Positions 1 to 7,720 of a stretch of 22,175 nucleotides of DNA are shown here, piece after piece. The stretch is taken from positions 1 to 22,175 of the forward strand of contig CAMZKK010000098.1 in the NCBI GenBank assembly GCA_947311175.1, read 5' to 3'. How positions within the stretch are numbered: the first letter of the stretch is position 1; each line of letters starts with the position of its first letter. The DNA is from an uncultured Planctomycetota bacterium. GTDB taxonomy: Bacteria; Planctomycetota; SZUA-567; JAFGNG01. Below the pieces are notes generated by a model. It was not told where the DNA came from. It saw only the letters and a program-made list of their open reading frames with translations, and did not search any database. Both the position numbers and the translations under genes were made by a program.

Positions 1-909
1 CATAACTTCATAAGAACCAAGTAAATCTCGTGCCATATTACTAACCATAGTTTCGGTAAGCTCCATCATTACCTCAAAATCACCATAAGCTTGATAAAGC
101 TCTAACATAGTAAATTCCGGATTATGCGTGGCATCAATTCCTTCATTGCGAAAGTTACGATTTATTTCATAAACTCTGTCCATTCCCCCAACCAATAAAC
201 GTTTTAGATAACATTCCGGAGAAATCCTCATAAACAAATCAAGGTGAAGGGCATTAAGGTGGGTTGTAAATGGTTTTGCTGACGCTCCACCATAAACCTG
301 TTGTAACATAGGCGTCTCAACTTCAAGAAATTCTCTATCGTCAAGAAATCTTCTGATGTATTGAACAATCTTACTTCGTAAAACAAAGGTATCCATCGTA
401 TCACGATTGCTGATTAAATCGAGATAGCGACGACGATAACGAGTTTCAATATGTTTTAATCCATGCCATTTTTCAGGTAATGGTTCTAATGTTTTACACA
501 AAATCTGAAATGAATTGGCAAAGATTGTTGGTTCACCTTTTCGACTGCGAACTAATTTTCCTTCAACTCCAAGGAAATCTCCAATATCAATATGCTTGAA
601 CTGCTCAAAAATTTCTGGGCATCGTTTTTGGATGATGTTGACTTGTAGTTTTTCTAATGAGCGATCACGAAGGTCAAGCCAGATTGATTTTCCCATATCT
701 CTAATTGCAACAATTCTTCCTGCTGTCTTAACCATTAACGGCTCTGTCTCTTCTCCTTCTTTGCAATTTTCTTCATTTTTTACTAATTGGGTAAGAAGAT
801 TGCCGAGATTGTCAGATATTTCAAATCTACCACCATAAACATTTAATCCCATTTCTTTGAGTGAGGTTAACTTCTCCACTCTTTCTTTAACTATTTTATT
901 TTGAGCCAT
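1..909 (-). CDS. lysS: Lysyl-tRNA synthetase, class II (5' part; runs off left edge)
   Basis: This gene charges tRNA-Lys with lysine in the cytoplasm. The first 303 codons are visible, read from an ATG at 909-907, and the frame stays open to the window edge. Residues about 65-150 form the OB-fold anticodon-binding domain (AGRIVAIRDMGKSIWLDLRD). After TRYRRRYLDLISNRD comes the class II catalytic core. Motif 2 is clear around residues 235-265 (PECYLKRLLVGGMDRVYEI, then NRNFRNEG and HNPEFTMLE), which is diagnostic for LysS. The C-terminal part with motif 3 lies outside the window. The N-terminal extension before the OB fold is of ordinary length. The gene lies 167 bases downstream of a HAD hydrolase on the same strand, so it may have its own promoter or be the distal gene of that unit. 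The identification is secure. Confidence 0.96.
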   Translation of the reverse strand, partial: MAQNKIVKERVEKLTSLKEMGLNVYGGRFEISDNLGNLLTQLVKNEENCKEGEETEPLMVKTAGRIVAIRDMGKSIWLDLRDRSLEKLQVNIIQKRCPEIFEQFKHIDIGDFLGVEGKLVRSRKGEPTIFANSFQILCKTLEPLPEKWHGLKHIETRYRRRYLDLISNRDTMDTFVLRSKIVQYIRRFLDDREFLEVETPMLQQVYGGASAKPFTTHLNALHLDLFMRISPECYLKRLLVGGMDRVYEINRNFRNEGIDATHNPEFTMLELYQAYGDFEVMMELTETMVSNMARDLLGSYEVM

Positions 910-1046
910 CTTAGTCCTTTTCTTGTTATCTATTAATACAATTAATAAATAAGACTAATTGAGCATTTAAAATAGTCAAGTTTGAAAGATAGCAGTTTGT
1001 TCTAAATTTCGCAACCATTACCCTATCGGAAACGTGTTTTTTAAAT

Positions 1047-1070
1047 CTAAATTCCAGCGGTTGGATTTAG
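1047..1070. other. Imperfect hairpin between HAD hydrolase gene and lysS
   Basis: CTAAATTCCA at 1047-1056 faces TGGATTTAG at 1062-1070 with a five-base loop and one bulged base. It sits immediately after the stop of the HAD gene (1077). Read on the minus strand it is followed by an A-rich rather than a T-rich stretch, so it is not a standard intrinsic terminator. It could be a weak terminator, a processing site or an mRNA-stabilising stem. The stem is visible; its function is inferred. Confidence 0.35.
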
Positions 1071-1076
1071 GTTAAA

Positions 1077-1964
1077 TTAAGATAACCAAGGTGGGGTATC
1101 TGATAGAATATCTGTAAATTCTTTTATTAATTTATCTTGATAATCACCGGCGTAGTTTCCTGAAAAATATATATTGAGAGACTCATTGTTAAAGCGTAGC
1201 CATGATTCTTCTTCCTTACCGGGAAGGATTGGGTAAAATAATACCCCTGCTGCTTGTGCCGCTTTGTAGTCGCCAAAGGCATCACCAATCATCAAAATTT
1301 TATCTTTCGGATATTTATCTACTGCGGAAAGTTGTAGATGCTCGATTTTTGTGCCTCGTTCTTGTCCGGCAATAAGTCGAATGTAATCGTATAAGCTATG
1401 CTCTTTCCATTCACGATCTAATGCCTCAAAAGGAGTTTGTGAAATCACAATCATATCGGCTTTTTCTTTTGCCTTCTCTAACGCTTCTCGCACATTTGGA
1501 AATGGAGGAACACCGTGAACCATGTCGGCAATAGTGGCATTGACCCCATCGCTCCATCTTTTTATTTGTTCAAATTCAGGAGTTGGCTCATTACTAACCT
1601 TTGCATTTAAGGCAACATTGCCCAACTTGGTTTCCTCAACAATCCATTTTCGTAATTCCTCTACTTTGGGAATTTCTCCGCCACGAGCCTTAACCTCTTT
1701 TCTTTCACGCAATAAGTCTAATGCTGTTATTAATGCGAGAAAACGATTAGCACCTCTACTCTTTGAATACAGATTTACAAATTCCCATGCTTCACGAGCA
1801 TATTTGCTGACTGCCTGCAATTTCCAATGTTTAATAAAGTTAGGGCAAAAACATTCTTTGTGTTTTATTTCCATTGAATCGAAAACACATCCGTCTGAAT
1901 CTATTCCAATAAAAAATTCTTTTTCCGGTTTTAAATCTTTAAGCTCTTGTTGTGATTCATCCAT
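1077..1964 (-). CDS. HAD-superfamily hydrolase (divergent phosphatase-like), downstream paralogue
   Basis: A cytoplasmic protein of 295 residues with the full HAD motif set. Motif I is FIGIDSDGCVFDS with the nucleophile/acid pair D22 and D24. Motif II is VISQT, with Ser or Thr. A lysine lies in GTKIEH, and motif IV is LMIGDAFGDYKAA. A long insert of about 130 residues between motifs I and II is mostly helical and would form the cap. The expected reaction is hydrolysis of a small phosphorylated molecule, but the substrate cannot be read from sequence. The start is supported by an AAGAGGT ribosome site six bases upstream. It lies 47 bases downstream of a second HAD gene with the same layout (shared RFLA/RFLC segment in the cap, and PGKEEESW against PGREEDCF near the end), so the two are probably tandem duplicates that have diverged. 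Confidence 0.8.
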   Translation of the reverse strand: MDESQQELKDLKPEKEFFIGIDSDGCVFDSMEIKHKECFCPNFIKHWKLQAVSKYAREAWEFVNLYSKSRGANRFLALITALDLLRERKEVKARGGEIPKVEELRKWIVEETKLGNVALNAKVSNEPTPEFEQIKRWSDGVNATIADMVHGVPPFPNVREALEKAKEKADMIVISQTPFEALDREWKEHSLYDYIRLIAGQERGTKIEHLQLSAVDKYPKDKILMIGDAFGDYKAAQAAGVLFYPILPGKEEESWLRFNNESLNIYFSGNYAGDYQDKLIKEFTDILSDTPPWLS

Positions 1965-2011
1965 TTTTTACCTCTTTCTTATATTATAAATCATTATCTA
2001 TATCTGTTTTA

Positions 2012-2917
2012 TTATTTAATAGTCATTGGCGAAGAAGCATTAGCACTATTGCCAGCTTCATTGCCTTTAAATGCTTCTGCTTGGATATTTTCAATTTTTC
2101 TTGCTTTCCCTACATCTCCAGCAATAAGGTTTTCAATAATCTCTCTGCCCTTTATAAAGCAATCTTCCTCTCTTCCGGGAATTACTGCTGCGAAAAACAT
2201 ATTAACCCCTTTCGGAGCACAATCATAGGCATTTTTTGCTGAACGAGAATCTTCAAGACTATCGCCAAACATAATTACGTTTTTATATCCTGAGTGACAA
2301 AGGGCGGTTAATGATTCTGTTTTGGTTGCAGTTTCTTGCCCAAAATATTGTTTGATATAATCAATTCCTTCTTGCTCAAGCGATGCTCGAAGGGAGTCTG
2401 CAGTGGCTGTTGAAACTACGTAGTAATCAGCTTCCTTACGAAATCGTTTAAAAATATTTTCATCAATTCCGGGAGTGAGTTTTATTTCATTTAGTAGTTC
2501 AAGTTTTTCATTAATTTCATGGCTCCAAGCAATCATCCTTTTAAGGTCATTCTTAGCTGGAAATTTCAACAAGTTTTTTTCACTAATTTTTTCATTTTGT
2601 TCATTGAGTGTTCGAACAGCGGTATCAACTTCTTGTAATTTACAATCATAACCTTTTTCCGTCAAATATTCTGAAAGTGCCCACGCACATAAAAAGCGTT
2701 CTCTTCCGGCATAGTCCGGGTGTTGAAAAAATACATAAATATACGCCTCTCTAAAAACATCAAACGGAACTCTTTGTAGCTCAAAAACATGCAGAAACAA
2801 GGTTGTAAACATAATCTGATGTTTATGGTCGGTAAACATTTTACAAACCCCATCGAAGTCAAGGGCAATTGCCACATCCTTTTCTTTTACTATTAATTTT
2901 TTTAAATGCTCACTCAT
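2012..2917 (-). CDS. HAD-superfamily hydrolase (divergent phosphatase-like), upstream paralogue
   Basis: This 301-residue cytoplasmic protein has HAD motif I as IALDFDGVCKMF (D20 and D22), motif II as VVSTAT, a lysine near ATKTES, and motif IV as VIMFGDSLEDSRSA. The helical cap between motifs I and II contains RERFLCAWALSEYL, matching NRFLALITALDLL in the neighbouring paralogue. A short C-terminal tail of about 30 residues (ending ASSPMTIK) is low in complexity and has no counterpart in the paralogue. An AGGAGA ribosome site five bases before the ATG fixes the start. It is the first gene of the minus-strand unit leading to the second HAD gene and possibly lysS. Catalytic residues are intact, so enzyme activity is likely; the substrate is unknown. 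Confidence 0.78.
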   Translation of the reverse strand: MSEHLKKLIVKEKDVAIALDFDGVCKMFTDHKHQIMFTTLFLHVFELQRVPFDVFREAYIYVFFQHPDYAGRERFLCAWALSEYLTEKGYDCKLQEVDTAVRTLNEQNEKISEKNLLKFPAKNDLKRMIAWSHEINEKLELLNEIKLTPGIDENIFKRFRKEADYYVVSTATADSLRASLEQEGIDYIKQYFGQETATKTESLTALCHSGYKNVIMFGDSLEDSRSAKNAYDCAPKGVNMFFAAVIPGREEDCFIKGREIIENLIAGDVGKARKIENIQAEAFKGNEAGNSANASSPMTIK

Positions 2918-3030
2918 GATGTCTCCTGTTAAATTTTTAAATAAATGGTATTTTTATGCAAAACCAAATATACTAAAATCCCCTTTATTTTTAAAGCATA
3001 GATTTAAAATAATTTCCCTTCCGTAACTAT

Positions 3031-3059
3031 TTGCTTAACGCTATTAAAATTTATATAAT
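3031..3059 (+). promoter_or_regulatory. Sigma70-type promoter for the hook-protein gene
   Basis: TTGCTT at 3031-3036 and a perfect TATAAT at 3054-3059 are separated by 17 bases, in a very AT-rich spacer between divergent genes. Transcription would start near 3066, leaving a leader of about 30 bases before the ATG at 3098. No sigma54 or sigma28 flagellar promoter was recognised here. The call rests on pattern only. Confidence 0.55.
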
Positions 3060-3097
3060 ATTTTAACTTAATCAAAAATTATTTAGTGAGGAAAATA

Positions 3098-5080
3098 ATG
3101 GGTTTAGCACAATCACTTCATACCGCAGTAACCGGCCTGAAAAGTCATCAGACAAGAATGGACACTATTGGCAATAATCTCAGTAATGTTAACACCGTTG
3201 GTTTTAAAAAAGGTGCTCATCATTTTAGCTCTTTATTTTATCAGCATCTTAATGGTGGAGTTGCAGCTACGGGTCCACGTGGGGGAATTGACCCTATAAG
3301 TTTAGGGCTTGGAACATCAACCGGCGCAATAAAAACCGAATTTAGACAAGGCTCTGTGCAAACAACCGGCAATGTTAAAGATGTTGCTATTGAAGGAAAT
3401 GGCTTTTTTGTTGTTGATACCGGAACTGGTGGGATTTACAAACAGTCATTAACTCGTGATGGTTCATTCTATCTTGGCAGTGATGGTACTTTACGAGGCG
3501 GAGATGCATATCGAGTAATGGGTTATGGCGTTACTAATGGAGTGGTTGATACGACAGGAGCATTGCAAAGCATAACCATTCCTATCGGTGTTACCGGTGG
3601 AGCTAATGAGACTACCAAGGTTAGCTTAGGAGGCAATCTTAATTCTAATGTTGATGCAGTTGTACCTAATACAATTTCCCCTGCCGATACTACATGGGAA
3701 AGAACAAATGGACGGGCGTTAAGTCTTGGTCATGTTGAGACTTCAACCGGATTATATGACAGTAGTGTTCCCGGTAAAGCTCTTGCCTCAACAGATTTAA
3801 AAGATTTGCAATTTATGAGAGGTACTCAATTAAAATCCCCGTTTGCCGGAATTGCTGAGGGGGATAAAGTTACTATTAGTTTTCGTAAAGGTGGGCTTCG
3901 CAAAAACGCAACCTTTACTTACGGAACAGGGGCAAATGCGGATGGTAATACTTTAAGTGAGTTTTCTATATTTTTAACCGGTGGTTTAGGTGATGATGGG
4001 GCAACATCAACGGAGCAGAGATTGGTTGGCGGGGCATTTGGAACTGTTAGATTACGAGAAAGAACAACCGCTGTTGATGGTTATAATGCTCCGGAAGATC
4101 AAGCAGGTGCATATCTTCGCAGTTATGCAGCAGGAGATATTGGGTCTGTAGATTATGATGGAGACGCTATTACTGAAGATACAACTCGGTTATCAATTGC
4201 CGGAAATTTAGGTCCTGACAATGCGATTAGAAATATTGAAATTAGTTATAATAATGTTAATTATACAGATATGTTTGATTCTGATATAGACTATGGAGGA
4301 ATGCAAGGAGGTAGTACAACTACTAATTTTACTGTTTATGACAGCAATGGTGATGAAAAAAATATAAATTTACAAATGTCTTTAGTTGGCAGAGAAACCG
4401 GGTTTAGCACTTGGAGATGGACAGCCGATAGTATTGATGATTCCGATGTAACTTGGACAAATGGAACATTTAACAATCCTGTATCGCCAACAACAAATAT
4501 AAATGTCGGCACAGGTCTTATTAGATTTGATTCTCAGGGAAAATTCATCTCCGGTAGTGAGCTTAGTGAAAGCAATGGAATAGTTATTGATCAAGGGGCA
4601 AATCCGGCAATTACAATTGACATAATTCCCGGAACAAATCCTCAAGATTTTGATTTTAGTCAGATTACTCAAATAGCCACCTCTAATGATTTAAATATGA
4701 AATCACAAGATGGTTCGTCTATGGGAACTCTTGATAGTTTTGCGGTAACTAACAATGGAACAATAAACGGAGTTTATACAAATGGGGTTGTTGAGCCATT
4801 AGGGCAACTGGCAATTGCATTGGTTAGGAATGAACAAGGAATGATTCATCGAGGTGACAATCTATTTGAAGAAGCACCTGCATCCGGAATTGCAACTATT
4901 TCTACAGCTGAAACCGATGGTCGTGGTAGTATTAGAGGTGGAGCATTAGAGCAATCAAATGTAGAACTTTCAAAAGAGTTTGCAGACCTAATAACCACCG
5001 AACGAGGATTTCAAGCAAATTCGAGAGTAGTAACCACCTCTGACGAAATGTTGCAAGAACTTGTTAGATTAAAGAGATAA
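3098..5080 (+). CDS. flgE: Flagellar hook protein FlgE-like
   Basis: The product forms the hook or a rod/hook segment of the flagellum and is exported by the flagellar type III apparatus. The N-terminus is the classical rod/hook motif (SLHTAVTGLKSHQTRMDTI, then GNNLSNVNTVGFKK). A FlgE/F/G segment follows at about residues 85-110 (FRQGSVQTTGNVKDVAIEGN, then GFFVVD). The C-terminus is the matching coiled segment (ALEQSNVELSKEFADLITTE, then RGFQANSRVV). At 660 residues it is longer than the roughly 400 of enteric FlgE; the extra length lies in the Gly/Thr/Asn/Asp-rich centre, where surface-exposed domains usually sit. A GTG at 3086 is in frame, but GTGAGGA there is the ribosome site for the ATG at 3098, five bases on. 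No other flagellar gene is in the window. Assignment to FlgE rather than FlgF/FlgG rests on length and the long centre. Confidence 0.88.
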   Translation: MGLAQSLHTAVTGLKSHQTRMDTIGNNLSNVNTVGFKKGAHHFSSLFYQHLNGGVAATGPRGGIDPISLGLGTSTGAIKTEFRQGSVQTTGNVKDVAIEGNGFFVVDTGTGGIYKQSLTRDGSFYLGSDGTLRGGDAYRVMGYGVTNGVVDTTGALQSITIPIGVTGGANETTKVSLGGNLNSNVDAVVPNTISPADTTWERTNGRALSLGHVETSTGLYDSSVPGKALASTDLKDLQFMRGTQLKSPFAGIAEGDKVTISFRKGGLRKNATFTYGTGANADGNTLSEFSIFLTGGLGDDGATSTEQRLVGGAFGTVRLRERTTAVDGYNAPEDQAGAYLRSYAAGDIGSVDYDGDAITEDTTRLSIAGNLGPDNAIRNIEISYNNVNYTDMFDSDIDYGGMQGGSTTTNFTVYDSNGDEKNINLQMSLVGRETGFSTWRWTADSIDDSDVTWTNGTFNNPVSPTTNINVGTGLIRFDSQGKFISGSELSESNGIVIDQGANPAITIDIIPGTNPQDFDFSQITQIATSNDLNMKSQDGSSMGTLDSFAVTNNGTINGVYTNGVVEPLGQLAIALVRNEQGMIHRGDNLFEEAPASGIATISTAETDGRGSIRGGALEQSNVELSKEFADLITTERGFQANSRVVTTSDEMLQELVRLKR

Positions 5081-5141
5081 GCCTATTCCACAGATGACTG
5101 CTAAATTACCCGGAAATTTATAATAATAAAGCCATAAGATA

Positions 5142-5169
5142 TAGACATTTATAACTTATTTAGTATAAA
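5142..5169 (+). promoter_or_regulatory. Possible promoter for the DUF4254 gene
   Basis: TAGACA at 5142-5147 and TATAAA at 5164-5169 are 16 bases apart, about 40 bases before the ATG at 5210. Both hexamers are one mismatch from consensus. In such AT-rich DNA chance matches are common, so this is tentative. Confidence 0.3.
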
Positions 5170-5209
5170 TGATAATATAGAATACATATTTGATAAAGTA
5201 GGAGAGATA

Positions 5210-5827
5210 ATGAATGATTTTATAGATGTAAAAGCCTGGTTTGATACTACTTTTAATTTAGTAGATGAGGCTTTAACTGGGGATATTGATAAATTGCGAG
5301 TAGAATTAGGCAAAGATGATTTTGGGCTATGTTTGGCACAACTCTTTTTTCATAACGCAACTCTTTGGGGGTATGAAGATGAAGTTCGGAGAACAGATGT
5401 TTCTATTGAAGAGATTGTTAAGTATAAGCGACTTATAGATTGTGAAAATCAACTCAGAAACGACCATATTGATAAAGCAGATGGGATATTGTTGGCATCC
5501 TTAAGAGAACAAAATATAGCCAATGATTCTTCGTTACCTATTAATACCGAAACTCCCGGTAGTGTTTTTGATAGGATGACAATTTTAGCCCTTAGAAAGT
5601 ATAATCTTATCAAAGAGACTGAAAGAGACGATGCTACTATCGAGCATAAGGAGAAATGTATTTTAAAACTAAAAGAGGTTGATGATAGAATCACTGATTT
5701 GATTATAAGTTTAAGCGAACTTTTGAGAGATATTTTTTCTGGTAAGAAACAATTGAAAAGTTATGGCACCCATAAACTCTACAATGACCCGGAAACAAAT
5801 CCTGCAGTTAGAGCGGGAAATAAATAG
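5210..5827 (+). CDS. DUF4254 domain protein
   Basis: A 205-residue cytoplasmic protein with no signal peptide or membrane segment. The region at residues 48-100 matches what I recall of DUF4254: HNATLWGYEDEVRRTD, then VKYKRLIDCENQLRNDHIDKADG. The protein is predicted all-helical, with conserved charged residues (W53, E56, D57, R60, K73, R74, D77, N80, R83, N84, D85). The family's function is not established; members are often found near lipopolysaccharide or polysaccharide genes, and this window does contain two glycosyltransferases, though not adjacent. AGGAGAG seven bases upstream supports the ATG. The gene is separated by 129 bases from the hook gene and by 93 from the next, so it may be transcribed alone. 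The family call is fairly secure; no function is assigned. Confidence 0.8.
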   Translation: MNDFIDVKAWFDTTFNLVDEALTGDIDKLRVELGKDDFGLCLAQLFFHNATLWGYEDEVRRTDVSIEEIVKYKRLIDCENQLRNDHIDKADGILLASLREQNIANDSSLPINTETPGSVFDRMTILALRKYNLIKETERDDATIEHKEKCILKLKEVDDRITDLIISLSELLRDIFSGKKQLKSYGTHKLYNDPETNPAVRAGNK

Positions 5828-5871
5828 GTAAAAAATATAATCTTCTTTCTATCATAGTAAAAAGTTATTAG

Positions 5872-5877
5872 TATAAT
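5872..5877 (+). promoter_or_regulatory. Possible -10 element for the PSP1-led gene run
   Basis: A perfect TATAAT lies 43 bases before the ATG at 5921. No convincing -35 hexamer stands at the right distance. The position is right for the promoter of the long plus-strand run, but the evidence is one hexamer. Confidence 0.3.
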
Positions 5878-5920
5878 AATTTATGAATAAATTAAAACAT
5901 TACTTTATGGAGTATTATTT

Positions 5921-6829
5921 ATGATATATGTCGCTTCCGTGCATTACGGTCGCATGAACCACTCTGAAAACTTTTTTTGCCGAGAAGGTGGCATTAAAAT
6001 GGACGACTCTGTTGTTATACGCACAAACAGAGGTATTGAACTTGGATTGATTACATCGCCGGTTCAAGAACAAGACAGAGAGGATGTCAAGGGACTTGGA
6101 GAAATCTTAAGAAAAGCAACGGATGAAGATATAAAAATTTCGGAACAAATTTTAACCGTTAAAGAACCTGAAGAAAAACAATATTGCAACGAACAAATAA
6201 AATTAAATTCCTTACCGATGAAGCTAGCGGATGTTGAGCATCTATTCGGTGGCGATAAAATAATTTTTTATTTTCTTGCTGACGGTAGAGTTGACTTTAG
6301 AGAATTGGTCAAAGATTTGGCTAAAAATTATCGTACTAGAATAGAAATGAAACAGATTGGGGTTAGGGATGAAGCTCGCCTGCTTGCAGATTATGAACAT
6401 TGCGGAAGAGAGCTTTGTTGTCGAACATTTATGACTAGTCTTGAACCGGTTATGATGAGAATGGCAAAATTACAAAAGACAACGTTAGATCCAAGTAAAA
6501 TTTCCGGTCATTGTGGGCGATTGATGTGCTGTCTAAGATTTGAAGATTCCACTTATGCTGAATTAAAAAAACAACTCCCACCAAAAGGAACAATTGTCGT
6601 TACTAATGATACAATGGGTGAGATTCTTGATTACAATATTCTCAATCAAACTTGCTATATGGAAACGATTAAAGGCGATAGAATAACAATCCATAATGAT
6701 GATATTGTAGAGAGAAAAGGTAAAAGTAAAGTTAATCGAAGTCACAACAAATTTAATAAGAAAAAAACTGAAAACCCAGAAACTGGAAAGCAAAATAAGG
6801 GACAGAAAAAAGATAGCAAAAAGGCTTAA
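5921..6829 (+). CDS. PSP1 domain protein, RicT/YaaT-like
   Basis: A 302-residue cytoplasmic protein of the PSP1 family. Residues about 30-260 carry the family signature: VVIRTNRGIELGLI, ADGRVDFRELVKDLAKNYRT, IEMKQIGVRDEARLL, and two cysteine clusters HCGRELCC (C161, C166, C167) and HCGRLMCC (C198, C203, C204). In Bacillus the homologue YaaT/RicT works in the Ric complex, which binds an iron-sulfur cluster and guides RNase Y; the retained cysteines make metal or cluster binding plausible here. Residues 268-302 form a Lys/Asn/Gln-rich tail, probably disordered and possibly RNA-binding. GGAG nine bases upstream supports the ATG. The next gene begins five bases after the stop, so this is probably the first gene of a long operon. 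Confidence 0.87.
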   Translation: MIYVASVHYGRMNHSENFFCREGGIKMDDSVVIRTNRGIELGLITSPVQEQDREDVKGLGEILRKATDEDIKISEQILTVKEPEEKQYCNEQIKLNSLPMKLADVEHLFGGDKIIFYFLADGRVDFRELVKDLAKNYRTRIEMKQIGVRDEARLLADYEHCGRELCCRTFMTSLEPVMMRMAKLQKTTLDPSKISGHCGRLMCCLRFEDSTYAELKKQLPPKGTIVVTNDTMGEILDYNILNQTCYMETIKGDRITIHNDDIVERKGKSKVNRSHNKFNKKKTENPETGKQNKGQKKDSKKA

Positions 6830-6834
6830 ATAAA

Positions 6835-7242
6835 ATGCATAAAAAAACAACAAGCATTAAAAATAAAAAATTCCCTCCAGAGGCGTATCGACTTATTCTT
6901 GAAGTGTTGAATGCAACGGTAAAATTAATTAGTAATAGACAATTACAGCCTTCAGCTCCGTATGCAGAAAATCGTGCAACTGATGAAAAAGGTCATGAAT
7001 TTCATATTAGTGGAAGAGAGCTTTTAGCAGGATTTAAGATTTATATGCGTGAAGAGTATGGCAATCTCGCCTTACTTTTATTAGAACGCTGGGGAATAAC
7101 CTCCACTGAAGATGTTGGGCAAATTGTATTTGATATGGTTGAACAGGGAAAAATGACCAGGCGAGAAGCAGACACTATTGATGACTTTAAAGATGTGTAT
7201 GATTTTTCTGAAGTATTTTCTCCTGATATAATGGAGTTATAA
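6835..7242 (+). CDS. Minf_1886 family protein
   Basis: A 135-residue cytoplasmic protein of a small family named after a Methylacidiphilum locus and seen mainly in PVC-group and related bacteria. Its signature parts are present: FPPEAYRLILEVLNATVKLI near the N-terminus, HISGRELLAGFKIYMREEYG in the middle, and LLLERWGITSTEDVGQIVFD followed by MVEQGKMTRREADTIDDFKD and DFSEVF towards the end. The last segment resembles a winged-helix or regulator-like fold, but the biochemical role is unknown to me. No strong ribosome site is visible (AAGG eleven bases upstream), so translation may depend on coupling to the PSP1 gene, which ends five bases before. The phosphatase gene starts seven bases after. 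The family call is good; no function is claimed. Confidence 0.78.
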   Translation: MHKKTTSIKNKKFPPEAYRLILEVLNATVKLISNRQLQPSAPYAENRATDEKGHEFHISGRELLAGFKIYMREEYGNLALLLLERWGITSTEDVGQIVFDMVEQGKMTRREADTIDDFKDVYDFSEVFSPDIMEL

Positions 7243-7249
7243 TAATTCA

Positions 7250-7717
7250 ATGGCTTATAATTTTTCCTTTATTTTAAAAGATAAATTAGCAGGAATGGAA
7301 TATCCCGGCTCGCATGTTGATGTTGAAAGTGATTTTGATTTTCTTATATCTAAGGGTATAAAAATGATTATCAATTTAACTGCAAGAAAACATGATGCTG
7401 CATTACTAAAGAAAAAAAATATTGAATGCATAGATATTCCAGTAGTAGATTTTGCTCCTCCATCTTCACAACAAATAGATAAATTTATCAAAATTGTTGA
7501 TTCTTGTCTTGCCGACAATAAGCCGGTTGTGGTTCATTGTGCAATTGGAATTGGCAGAACAGGGACAATGCTAGCTTGCTACTTGGTCTGGTTGGGTAGT
7601 ACTGCAAATGAGGCGATTGAGAATATCAGAAATAGTCGTCCAGGCTCTATTGAAACTAATGCACAGGTAGAAGCGGTGCAAAATTTTTATATTAAATGTC
7701 AAACAAAAGAGAAATAA
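7250..7717 (+). CDS. Dual-specificity (VH1/DUSP-like) protein phosphatase
   Basis: A single-domain, 155-residue phosphatase of the cysteine-dependent tyrosine/dual-specificity class. The active-site loop is VVVHCAIGIGRTGTM, with nucleophile C97, R103 and the CX5R spacing. The general acid is likely D67 in IPVVDFAPPS, and INLTARKHD corresponds to the usual early strand. The compact size resembles DUSP23-like enzymes. It lacks a signal peptide and should act in the cytosol on phosphoprotein or possibly another phosphorylated substrate. It starts seven bases after the Minf_1886 gene and ends three bases before a Ser/Thr kinase gene, so kinase and phosphatase would be made from one message; an antagonistic pair is a reasonable inference. 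No clear ribosome site precedes the ATG, suggesting translational coupling. Confidence 0.88.
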   Translation: MAYNFSFILKDKLAGMEYPGSHVDVESDFDFLISKGIKMIINLTARKHDAALLKKKNIECIDIPVVDFAPPSSQQIDKFIKIVDSCLADNKPVVVHCAIGIGRTGTMLACYLVWLGSTANEAIENIRNSRPGSIETNAQVEAVQNFYIKCQTKEK

Positions 7718-7720
7718 ACA

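Noticed and set aside
515..838. Open frame on the plus strand inside lysS
   Set aside because: It lies opposite a clear LysS reading frame, has no ribosome site and no recognisable protein pattern.
1522..1989. 155-codon plus-strand frame opposite the HAD gene
   Set aside because: The minus-strand HAD frame has all catalytic motifs; the opposite frame has none and is a by-product of codon bias.
3086..3097. GTG at 3086 as start of the hook protein
   Set aside because: The GTGAGGA there is the ribosome site for the ATG at 3098, and family N-termini begin at that ATG.
5102..5120. Inverted repeat TAAATT/AATTTA after the hook gene as terminator
   Set aside because: The stem is short and AT-only, and no T-run follows.
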